From Mycobacterium sp. (lineage in GTDB: Bacteria; Actinomycetota; Actinomycetes; Mycobacteriales; Mycobacteriaceae): a DNA stretch of 7,130 bases. Below are positions 1 through 6,269 of this stretch, in pieces. How positions within the stretch are numbered: the first letter of the stretch is position 1; every line of letters begins with the position of its first letter. The stretch is from positions 1 through 7,130 of the forward strand of contig JAFAQO010000493.1 of NCBI GenBank assembly GCA_019246375.1, given 5' to 3'. Position numbers and translations under genes: made by a program. The notes below the pieces were generated by a model. That model was not told the origin of the DNA. It did not search any database and saw nothing but the letters and a program-made list of their open reading frames with translations.

Positions 1-1301
1 GCCAAATCCCCGAAAACATCGGTGATTTCGACGAATGCCGTCGGATGTGTCCGCTGCGACCGGGCGATGGACGTCAGTGACTCGGCCAGGTGGTCGACGA
101 TTTCGATCGGATGGCCGTGCTCGTCGATGCCCTCGGCGTAGCGGGCCCAACTGGCTACTGTTGCCGACGCCAGACGAATCGGACCACCAGTGGCGAGGTT
201 GTCGCGGATCACCGGCAGCAGCCATTTCGGAATGCGATCCGACGAATAGGCGCACAACCGTGCGACCGTATCACGCACGCCCGGGTTGGCGAACCGCTCG
301 ATCAGCGTGCGCTGATAGGCAGCCAGATCGATACCTGGCACTGGCCGCAGTGTAGGAGCGGCCTCCGAATGGAAGTAATCAAGCAAGAATTCGGCGAACA
401 GTGGATCACGCGCCGCGTCGTGGACCAACCGATAACCGCACAGATGGGCGAAGTAGCACAGGCACTGGTGGCCGGCGTTGAGCAGCCGCAGCTTCATCGA
501 TTCGTACGGGCCCACATCGTCGACCAGCAGCACGCCCGCATCCGCCAATGGCGGCCTGCCGTCCGAGAAGTCGTCTTCGAGTACCCAGGCCACGAACGGT
601 TCGGCGACCACCGGCCATTCGTCGTCGACACCGAAGTCGTGCCGCACTGCGGCCACAATCTCCGCGGTGGTCGCAGGGGTGATCCGGTCGACCATCGAGT
701 TCGGGAAGCGGGTATGGGTGGTAATCCAGTCGGCGAGGCCGGGATGCCGGCGTTCGGCGTGTGCGATCACCGACCGGCGTGCAACATCGCCGTTGGCCTC
801 GATGTTGTCGCACGAGACGATCGACGGCGAGGCAATGCCACGGTCCCGACGCCGGTCCAGAGCCTCGGTGATCAGCGTGAACACCGGGCTGTCATCAACG
901 TAGCCGCCTTCGGTAATCGTCATCGAGACGATCCGGGTGGTGGGTGCGGCGAGCAAATCCACTACCGCCGCCGGATCGTCCGGCGCATAGCGGTAATCCA
1001 CAATCGAGCCGACCACCCGTGCCTCCCGGCGCCCGTCGGGGTGCTCGAGCACCAGTGTGTAGAGGCCATCCTGGGCTTGCAGCACGTCTCTCATCCGGCG
1101 GTCAGCCGCCAACACCCCTACCCCGCAGATACCCCAGTCGCGCGCCAACCCCCGCTCGAGCAACCGGTCGACGTACATGGCCTGATGTGCCCGGTGAAAC
1201 CCGCCGACACCGAAATGCACGATGCCGATCCCGACGCCATCGCGGTTGTAGCTCGGCGCCGGGATCGGGAGCGCTGCCAGCGTGGCACTACTCAGTTTCA
1301 T
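1..1301 (-). CDS. Mannitol 2-dehydrogenase / fructuronate reductase-family polyol dehydrogenase (partial, C-terminus off left edge)
   Basis: This is a long-chain, zinc-independent polyol dehydrogenase that oxidises a polyol such as mannitol or arabinitol to the ketose with NAD(P)+ in the cytoplasm. The visible 433 codons begin MKLSSATLAALP. An N-terminal dinucleotide-binding segment with GIVHFGVGGFHRAH lies near residues 25-38, TITEGGY near 128-134, SCDN near 163-166 and NSMVDRITP near 201-209. The catalytic stretch ESMKLRLLNAGH spans 267-278. K270, N275 and H278 match the spacing of Lys295, Asn300 and His303 in Pseudomonas fluorescens mannitol 2-dehydrogenase, and N166 matches Asn191. Family members run about 480-490 residues, so roughly 50 C-terminal residues are missing. 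The start is the only in-frame ATG before the nucleotide-binding motif, with a purine-rich GAGAGGG just upstream. It is divergent from ligD. The family call is secure, but the exact substrate (mannitol, arabinitol, sorbitol or a uronate) cannot be told from sequence. Confidence 0.93.
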   Translation of the reverse strand, partial: MKLSSATLAALPIPAPSYNRDGVGIGIVHFGVGGFHRAHQAMYVDRLLERGLARDWGICGVGVLAADRRMRDVLQAQDGLYTLVLEHPDGRREARVVGSIVDYRYAPDDPAAVVDLLAAPTTRIVSMTITEGGYVDDSPVFTLITEALDRRRDRGIASPSIVSCDNIEANGDVARRSVIAHAERRHPGLADWITTHTRFPNSMVDRITPATTAEIVAAVRHDFGVDDEWPVVAEPFVAWVLEDDFSDGRPPLADAGVLLVDDVGPYESMKLRLLNAGHQCLCYFAHLCGYRLVHDAARDPLFAEFLLDYFHSEAAPTLRPVPGIDLAAYQRTLIERFANPGVRDTVARLCAYSSDRIPKWLLPVIRDNLATGGPIRLASATVASWARYAEGIDEHGHPIEIVDHLAESLTSIARSQRTHPTAFVEITDVFGDL

Positions 1302-1302
1302 A

Positions 1303-1309
1303 CCCTCTC
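1303..1309 (-). promoter_or_regulatory. Shine-Dalgarno-like sequence of the polyol dehydrogenase gene
   Basis: On the minus strand GAGAGGG lies one base before the ATG at 1301. It is purine-rich and complementary to the 16S rRNA 3' end, but its spacing is shorter than the usual 5-9 bases. It supports the chosen start only weakly. Confidence 0.4.
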
Positions 1310-1326
1310 GAACGGTACCGGGGGCG

Positions 1327-1332
1327 TAGTTT
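1327..1332 (+). promoter_or_regulatory. Candidate -10 element giving a leaderless ligD transcript
   Basis: TAGTTT fits the mycobacterial TANNNT -10 consensus and ends six bases before the ligD ATG at 1339. That spacing would put the transcription start on the A of the start codon, making the mRNA leaderless, a common arrangement in mycobacteria. There is no purine-rich Shine-Dalgarno sequence in front of the ATG, which agrees with this. No clear -35 hexamer is visible about 17-18 bases further upstream, as is often the case for mycobacterial promoters. This is an inference from spacing only. Confidence 0.5.
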
Positions 1333-1338
1333 GGCGGC

Positions 1339-3642
1339 ATGGATTCGCCGCAGGCTTGGCCTCCCGGGTCAACGCCTGGACCGCGGGTGAAGCTGACCAA
1401 CGCCGACAAGGTGATCTACCCTCCGGCCGGCCGCCGGCGCAAACCCGTCACCAAGGCCGACGTCTTCGCCTACTACACCAGCATCGCCGAGGTGATGGTG
1501 CCGCACATCACCGGTCGTGCCGCTACCCGCAAACGCTGGCCCAACGGCGTGGAAGAACCGTCTTTCTTTGAGAAACAACTCGCTTCATCGGCGCCGGACT
1601 GGCTGCCCCGCGCCAGCGTCGTGCACCGATCCGGTACGACCACCTATCCGATCATCGACAGCGCCACCGCACTGGCCTGGATCGCGCAGCAAGCCGCGCT
1701 GGAGGTGCACGTGCCGCAGTGGCGTTTCGTCGCCGAGTGGACGCGAAGCGGGGAAGAGCTAAAGCCCGGCCCAGCAACGCGATTGGTGTTCGACCTCGAC
1801 CCGGGCCCAGGCGTGAGGATGGCGCAGTTGACCCATGTGGCGCGCGCTGTGCGGGACCTGATGGCCGATATCGGGCTCACCACGTTTCCGCTCACCAGTG
1901 GCAGCAAAGGCATACACCTCTACGCTCCGCTGGATAAGCCGGTGAGCAGCCGGGGTGCGGTAGTGCTGGCCAAACGTGTTGCGTTGCAACTTGAACACGC
2001 GATGCCAAAGATAGTCACGTCGACGATGACCAAGAGTCTTCGGGCCGGCAAAGTGTTCCTCGACTGGAGCCAGAACAACGAGTCCAAGACCACGATCGCG
2101 CCGTACTCGCTGCGCGGCCGGGAGCAGCCGACGGTTGCCGCGCCGCGCACGTGGGAAGAACTCGACGACCCAAAACTTCGCCAGCTGCGCTACGACGAAG
2201 TGCTTGCCCGCGTTGAGCGCGAAGGCGACCTGCTGGCGCCGATGGACGCGGACGTGAAGACCCGGGATCGGCTGACCAAATACCGCAGCATGCGAGATGC
2301 GTCGAAGACGCCCGAACCGGTGCCGGTCACGAAACCTACCACGGGCCATGACAATACCTTCGTTATTCAGGAGCACCACGCCCGACGGCTGCACTACGAC
2401 TTTCGTCTCGAGCGCGACGGTGTGCTGGTGTCGTGGGCGATCCCGAAAAACCTGCCCGAAACCCCCGCGGTCAACCATCTGGCGGTGCACACCGAAGACC
2501 ATCCGTTGGAATATGGCGGATTCGAAGGCACCATTCCCAAGGGCGAGTACGGCGCCGGCAAGGTGATCATCTGGGACTCGGGCACCTACGACGCCGAGAA
2601 ATTCCACGACGACGAAGTCATCGTCACCTTGCACGGCAGCCGAATCTCTGGGCGCTACGCGCTGATTCAAACCAATGGCGACCAGTGGTTGGCACACCGG
2701 ATGAAAGAACAGCACGTTTTCGAGTTCGACACGCTCGCCCCGATGCTCGCCACCGAGGGCTCGGTGGAGAATCTCAAGGGCAGCCAGTGGGCCTTCGAAG
2801 GAAAGTGGGACGGCTACAGGCTCCTTGTCGACGCCGACCACGGCCGGCTGCGGATACGGTCACGCCGCGGACGCGACGTCACGAGGGAATACCCCGGGTT
2901 AGATGTGGTGGCAGCTGATCTCGCCGACCATCACGTGGTGCTCGACGGGGAGGTCGTCGCGCTCGACGAATCCGGGGTCCCCAGTTTCTCCCAAATGCAA
3001 AACCGGGTGCGAGCCACTCGCATCGAGTACTGGGCATTCGACCTGCTTTACCTGGACGGCCGATCGCTGCTGCGCGCCCGCTACCGCGACCGACGCCGGC
3101 TCCTGGAGACCCTTGCCGGCAGCGCAAACCTCATCGTTCCCGATCTGCTGCCTGGCGACGGCGCCGAGGCGTTGCAGCACTCACAAAAGCAAGGCTGGGA
3201 GGGCGTCGTCGCCAAAAAATACGACTCGACCTATCAGCCGGGCCGCCGCTCCGCGTCTTGGATCAAGGACAAGCACTGGAACACCCAGGAAGTCGTCATC
3301 GGCGGCTGGCGCGCCGGGGAAGGCGGACGCACCAGCGGCATCGGCTCGCTGCTGATGGGCATTCCCGCTGACGGCGGACTACATTTCGCCGGGCGGGTCG
3401 GCACCGGCTTCACCGAACGCGACCTCGGCAACCTCAAGAAGACGCTGGCGCCGCTGCGCACCGACGAATCCCCGTTCAATGCAAGGCTGCCCACCAAGGA
3501 CGCCAAGAATGTGACGTTCGTCGAGCCGACGCTGGTGGGCGAGGTCCGCTACAGCGAGTGGACGTCGGACGGCCGCCTGCGCCAGCCCAGCTGGCGTGGA
3601 CTGCGACCGGACAAGACGCCGGAAGAAGTGGTGCGGGAGTGA
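1339..3642 (+). CDS. ligD: Multifunctional ATP-dependent DNA ligase LigD (polymerase–phosphoesterase–ligase)
   Basis: LigD works with Ku in bacterial non-homologous end joining, filling in, trimming and sealing DNA double-strand breaks. The 767-residue protein has the mycobacterial domain order. The polymerase/primase domain (about 15-300) has FDLDP with D152 and D154, and D242 in VFLDWSQ, matching the Mtb Asp triad 137/139/227 as I recall it. The 3'-phosphoesterase domain (about 325-460) has H346, H352, D354 and R356 in HHARRLHYDFRLE, and H388 and Y392 in DHPLEY. The ligase domain (about 465-767) has the nucleotidyl-accepting K489 in EGKWDGYR, LDGE at 535-538, EGVVAKK at 621-627 and WIKDK at 641-645, followed by an OB-fold. 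Mtb LigD is 759 residues; the extra length is mostly an 8-residue N-terminal extension and a basic insert (GRRRKP, 31-36). It is convergent with the ABC gene, 18 bp away. No Ku gene is in the window. All catalytic residues are present, so it is expected to be active. Confidence 0.98.
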   Translation: MDSPQAWPPGSTPGPRVKLTNADKVIYPPAGRRRKPVTKADVFAYYTSIAEVMVPHITGRAATRKRWPNGVEEPSFFEKQLASSAPDWLPRASVVHRSGTTTYPIIDSATALAWIAQQAALEVHVPQWRFVAEWTRSGEELKPGPATRLVFDLDPGPGVRMAQLTHVARAVRDLMADIGLTTFPLTSGSKGIHLYAPLDKPVSSRGAVVLAKRVALQLEHAMPKIVTSTMTKSLRAGKVFLDWSQNNESKTTIAPYSLRGREQPTVAAPRTWEELDDPKLRQLRYDEVLARVEREGDLLAPMDADVKTRDRLTKYRSMRDASKTPEPVPVTKPTTGHDNTFVIQEHHARRLHYDFRLERDGVLVSWAIPKNLPETPAVNHLAVHTEDHPLEYGGFEGTIPKGEYGAGKVIIWDSGTYDAEKFHDDEVIVTLHGSRISGRYALIQTNGDQWLAHRMKEQHVFEFDTLAPMLATEGSVENLKGSQWAFEGKWDGYRLLVDADHGRLRIRSRRGRDVTREYPGLDVVAADLADHHVVLDGEVVALDESGVPSFSQMQNRVRATRIEYWAFDLLYLDGRSLLRARYRDRRRLLETLAGSANLIVPDLLPGDGAEALQHSQKQGWEGVVAKKYDSTYQPGRRSASWIKDKHWNTQEVVIGGWRAGEGGRTSGIGSLLMGIPADGGLHFAGRVGTGFTERDLGNLKKTLAPLRTDESPFNARLPTKDAKNVTFVEPTLVGEVRYSEWTSDGRLRQPSWRGLRPDKTPEEVVRE

Positions 3643-3660
3643 GTCGATTAGTTGCGGACG

Positions 3661-5373
3661 TCATCGCCGGGATGTTCCGGGGCGGGACCGCCGGTTGAGT
3701 ACCCATACCGTCGCCAGTATGAGGGCAACGGCAAACGAGGCGAGCGCCATCAGACTGGCGCCGGTGCCGCCGTGGAAAGTGTTGCCGTAGGCAGACATGC
3801 CCGGCACCGTGGCGGTGTACCGGTCGAGATTCAAGTCGCGACCCAATGCGTCAAATGCGTGGCGGTTGGATAGCACGAGGCTCATCAGGCGTCCGGGGAT
3901 GGCCATCTGGTCAACGGGGACGATGGCACCACCGAATAAGACCTGAGGAAAGCAGAGCATCGGCAAGGCGAGAGCGGCCTGTGCGGCGTTGGAGACCGCG
4001 GCCGAGGCGAGCAGGCCGAGAGCCAGTGCCGAAATCGCCTCGATCACAATCGTCATGAAAAGCAAGGCGTACGTGTGCCATCCGACGGCGGGGAGCCGCC
4101 CGAGCGTGCGCAGCACAAATAGAAGCACCGCGCTCACTCCAGCCAGCACCGGAAGCAGCGCTGTGACCTTGGAGGCCACGTAGGCGCCCACGCTGAGGCC
4201 GGCCAGGCGCTCGCGCCGGAAGACGGCCATCTCCCCGACGATCTGGAGCAAGCCATAGGTAAGGCCGAAGAAGAATCCATCGAATGCGATCCAAAATACG
4301 ATCTGGGCGGGGCCGAGGTCGGCTGCGCTGCGTGGATCGAATGCGCCGCGCTTGAACAGCGTCGCCATCATTGCCGTGACCAGCACCGGGGAGCCGAGCA
4401 AGACCGCCACGGTGAGCCGGTTGCGAAAGAGGACATCAACATTGCGCCGTGTGAGTAGCCACCATTGCCGGAACCCGCTCGCGCGTTCGATGTTTGAACG
4501 CTTCGTTCGGATGGGAAGTAGGTCCACGGCAGGGCGGGATTCTGCCGTCCCACGGCTTTCCGCGAATCGCTCCGCCCAGATCGTAGGGGTGTGCTCACCC
4601 GCCAGCCGGTCGTACACCTCGTCGAGATGTTCGACACCGAAGTAGCGCCGAGCCTCGGTCGGGCTGCCCGCGAAGGCCAGGTAACCCTCGCGAGCCAGGA
4701 ACACCACCCGGTCACACCGGTCGATGCCCGCTGGCTCGTGGGTTGTGAGGACGACTGTGACTCCGCGCTGGCTGAGCCGGCGCAGCACCCGCATCACGTC
4801 GGCTGCGGTCGACGGATCGAGCCCGGAGGTGGGTTCGTCGAGGAAGAAAAGGTGTGGCCGGGTCAGTAGCTCCACGGCGATGCTGGCCCGCTTGCGCTGC
4901 CCGCCGGAAAGCGCGCGGACGGGCACATCGGCCCGGTCAGCCAGATCGAGGTCATGCATGGTCTCTTCGACTACCCGGTCAGCCTCAACCGACGACGTGC
5001 CTGCGGGCAGGCGCAGCCGCGCCGCGTAGCGCAGCGTGCGGCGCAGGGGCATCTCGAGGTGGATGATGTCGTCCTGGGGCACATAGCCGATACGGGATTG
5101 GACGTTGACTTGGGCGCCGCAAAGGACGCCGTCGTGGCGAACCTCCCCGGCTGATGGTGGTTGCAGTCCCGCGAGGATTTCGAGCAAGGTGGTCTTTCCG
5201 GCTCCACTGCCGCCGGCAATGGCGACCAACTCGCCCGGTTCGATCGACAGCGACATCTCCTGGAGGATCTGCCGCGCTCCCGCATGCCGGCTCACGTTTA
5301 ATGCATCGACCCGTGCGCCACTAGGTGCATCGGGGCGCTCAGATGTGGTTGTCGCGACGGTTGATTCGGTCAT
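3661..5373 (-). CDS. ABC-2-type half-transporter, fused ATPase and membrane domain (ABCG-like exporter)
   Basis: This 570-residue protein is a half-transporter expected to dimerise in the cytoplasmic membrane and export an unknown substrate. The ATPase domain (about 20-245) has Walker A GGSGAGKTT at 54-62 (K60), Q-loop Q100, signature LSGGQRKR at 155-162, Walker B LFFLDE at 175-180 (catalytic E180), D-loop SGLD at 183-186 and switch H212. About 75 linker residues follow, then six hydrophobic segments near 321-342, 358-379, 401-421, 433-458, 464-485 and 539-559. The ATPase-first, membrane-second order is that of ABCG proteins and the C-terminal part of mycobacterial Rv1747, but there is no FHA domain. 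A loop of about 53 residues between the last two segments should face outside. The start ATG has a weak GGCGGA about nine bases upstream. The gene follows the cyclase gene by 18 bp on the same strand, suggesting an operon. The substrate cannot be inferred; the fold call is very secure. Confidence 0.95.
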   Translation of the reverse strand: MTESTVATTTSERPDAPSGARVDALNVSRHAGARQILQEMSLSIEPGELVAIAGGSGAGKTTLLEILAGLQPPSAGEVRHDGVLCGAQVNVQSRIGYVPQDDIIHLEMPLRRTLRYAARLRLPAGTSSVEADRVVEETMHDLDLADRADVPVRALSGGQRKRASIAVELLTRPHLFFLDEPTSGLDPSTAADVMRVLRRLSQRGVTVVLTTHEPAGIDRCDRVVFLAREGYLAFAGSPTEARRYFGVEHLDEVYDRLAGEHTPTIWAERFAESRGTAESRPAVDLLPIRTKRSNIERASGFRQWWLLTRRNVDVLFRNRLTVAVLLGSPVLVTAMMATLFKRGAFDPRSAADLGPAQIVFWIAFDGFFFGLTYGLLQIVGEMAVFRRERLAGLSVGAYVASKVTALLPVLAGVSAVLLFVLRTLGRLPAVGWHTYALLFMTIVIEAISALALGLLASAAVSNAAQAALALPMLCFPQVLFGGAIVPVDQMAIPGRLMSLVLSNRHAFDALGRDLNLDRYTATVPGMSAYGNTFHGGTGASLMALASFAVALILATVWVLNRRSRPGTSRR

Positions 5374-5391
5374 GATCCAAAGTCCGCCAAC

Positions 5392-6213
5392 TCACCGCGC
5401 GTGCTGGGTAAGGACGAACGCCTCGATCGGCTGTTCATGTCCCCGCAGGTTAAGCGTGCGCCGCGGCGCGTGCGCCGTCAGATTGTCGGCTACGCCCTGT
5501 GCGACGAGTAGCTCACCGCCGCTCGCTTGTTGTTGCATTCGTGCCGCAACATTGACCGGGTCGCCGAGGGCAGTGAAGTCGACCACCGCGTCGCCGACGT
5601 TGCCCACGTAAGCTACGCCGGCATTGACTGCCATACCCAATTGCAGCCACGGCCCGTCCTCAGTGCCGTAACCGACTGCTCGCAGCAGATCGATTCCTGC
5701 CTCAACCGCTCGCTGACGATAGGACGGACCGCTGATCCCCTTGACAAAAAACGCCATGACTTCGTCCCCGATCAGCTTGTCGATCACAGCGTCATGCCGG
5801 AGGAGGGCCCGTGTCGCGGCGGCATAGAACCGGTTGAGTAACGCGGCGAAGTCTGCGATGCCGGTCCGCTCGCCCAACGCAGTGGAACCGCGAACGTCGG
5901 CGAACAGCACCGCGATGTCGACCTCGGCTCCACCGGCTGGAAGCGTGTCGCAACAGCGGCTGCACAGATTCGGGTTCTTGCGCGATGGCCTGAATCCCGC
6001 AACGCCGAGAACGTGGCCGGCGAGGCCGCCGAATGGGTTGTTGCATCCCTTGCAGCGCGGCGCCGAGGGCAGATAGCGGAATAAATGCCGGGCCGCGACC
6101 AAAGACGCGTGACCGTCGACCAGGACCTTGGCCCATTGCTGGGACGACGGTTCTGGCAACCGGCGTTTGGTGATCATGCCTTGATCATCGCCGGCCCGGT
6201 GTTTTCCGCGCAT
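5392..6213 (-). CDS. Soluble class III (IIIb-like) adenylate cyclase with N-terminal four-cysteine module
   Basis: This protein is predicted to make cAMP from ATP in the cytoplasm. The 273-residue product has no hydrophobic segment. Its N-terminal module (about 20-95) carries C54-x2-C57 and C84-x2-C87 with an adjacent C88, plausibly a zinc ribbon. The class III cyclase domain covers about 97-270. The metal-binding aspartates are D106 in FADVRGS and D150 in DKLIGDEV. K146 and T214 sit at the two purine-selecting positions, and N221 and R225 in NVAARM are the transition-state residues. Lys plus Thr, instead of Lys plus Asp, is the class IIIb signature, a group including bicarbonate-responsive enzymes. 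The complete residue set argues for an active ATP cyclase. The N-terminal ATG is used here; a second in-frame ATG at 6177 (codon 13) would still keep both domains. It lies 18 bp before the ABC gene and is divergent from the FAH gene. The ligand of the Cys module is unknown. Confidence 0.93.
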   Translation of the reverse strand: MRGKHRAGDDQGMITKRRLPEPSSQQWAKVLVDGHASLVAARHLFRYLPSAPRCKGCNNPFGGLAGHVLGVAGFRPSRKNPNLCSRCCDTLPAGGAEVDIAVLFADVRGSTALGERTGIADFAALLNRFYAAATRALLRHDAVIDKLIGDEVMAFFVKGISGPSYRQRAVEAGIDLLRAVGYGTEDGPWLQLGMAVNAGVAYVGNVGDAVVDFTALGDPVNVAARMQQQASGGELLVAQGVADNLTAHAPRRTLNLRGHEQPIEAFVLTQHAR

Positions 6214-6228
6214 GAGGCTTTTGCCTCA
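6213..6228. repeat. Perfect inverted repeat (6-bp arms, 4-base loop) at the cyclase start
   Basis: TGAGGC and GCCTCA flank a TTTT loop (AAAA on the minus strand). On the cyclase mRNA the hairpin would include the only Shine-Dalgarno-like GAGG and the A of the ATG, so it could mask translation initiation. As DNA it overlaps TTGCCT (6221-6226), a possible -35 of the opposite gene, so it could also be a small operator. The stem is short, so either role is inference. Confidence 0.5.
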
Positions 6229-6245
6229 AACTCGCGCATAGTTTG

Positions 6246-6251
6246 TATGTT
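6246..6251 (+). promoter_or_regulatory. Candidate -10 element for leaderless transcription of the FAH-family gene
   Basis: TATGTT matches TANNNT and ends seven bases before the ATG at 6259, placing a start site on or next to that ATG. TTGCCT at 6221-6226 could be a -35 with a rather long 19-bp spacer. No Shine-Dalgarno sequence precedes the ATG, which supports a leaderless mRNA. Confidence 0.5.
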
Positions 6252-6254
6252 GTA

Positions 6255-6269
6255 GCCCATGCGATGGGC
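6255..6269. repeat. Perfect inverted repeat over the FAH-family start codon
   Basis: GCCCAT and ATGGGC are separated by GCG, giving 6-bp arms with a 3-base loop centred on the ATG at 6259. In a transcript with a leader it would bury the start codon. In a leaderless transcript the left arm would mostly be absent. It may be an operator or chance in GC-rich DNA. Confidence 0.45.

Noticed and set aside
1312..1317. TACCGT on the minus strand as a -10 for the polyol dehydrogenase gene
   Set aside because: It fits TANNNT, but the resulting leader would be only a few bases and would cut off the Shine-Dalgarno-like GAGAGGG. There is no supporting -35.
1308..1323. TCGAAC half-site in the ligD/dehydrogenase gap, resembling the mycobacterial LexA (SOS) box
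   Set aside because: The consensus needs GTTCGA four bases later; the sequence there is CCGGGG, so only half of the box is present.
90..1571. A long plus-strand open frame of about 490 codons opposite the polyol dehydrogenase and running into ligD
   Set aside because: It is antisense to a gene with clear family motifs, overlaps the start of ligD, and its translation is low-complexity, His/Arg-rich and matches no family I recognise. Long spurious frames are expected in high-GC DNA.
1759..2841. A 360-codon minus-strand open frame inside ligD
   Set aside because: It lies wholly within the Pol and PE coding region of an intact ligD and shows no recognisable domain.
3681..3692. GGCGGGACCGCC hairpin near the ligD/ABC convergent ends as a terminator
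   Set aside because: The stem is only four pairs, lies inside the ABC coding region and has no T-run on either strand.
6175..6177. Alternative cyclase start at codon 13 (ATG at 6177)
   Set aside because: It cannot be excluded, but its AAGG lies only one base from the ATG. The first ATG has a GAGG at a workable distance, so the longer form was kept.
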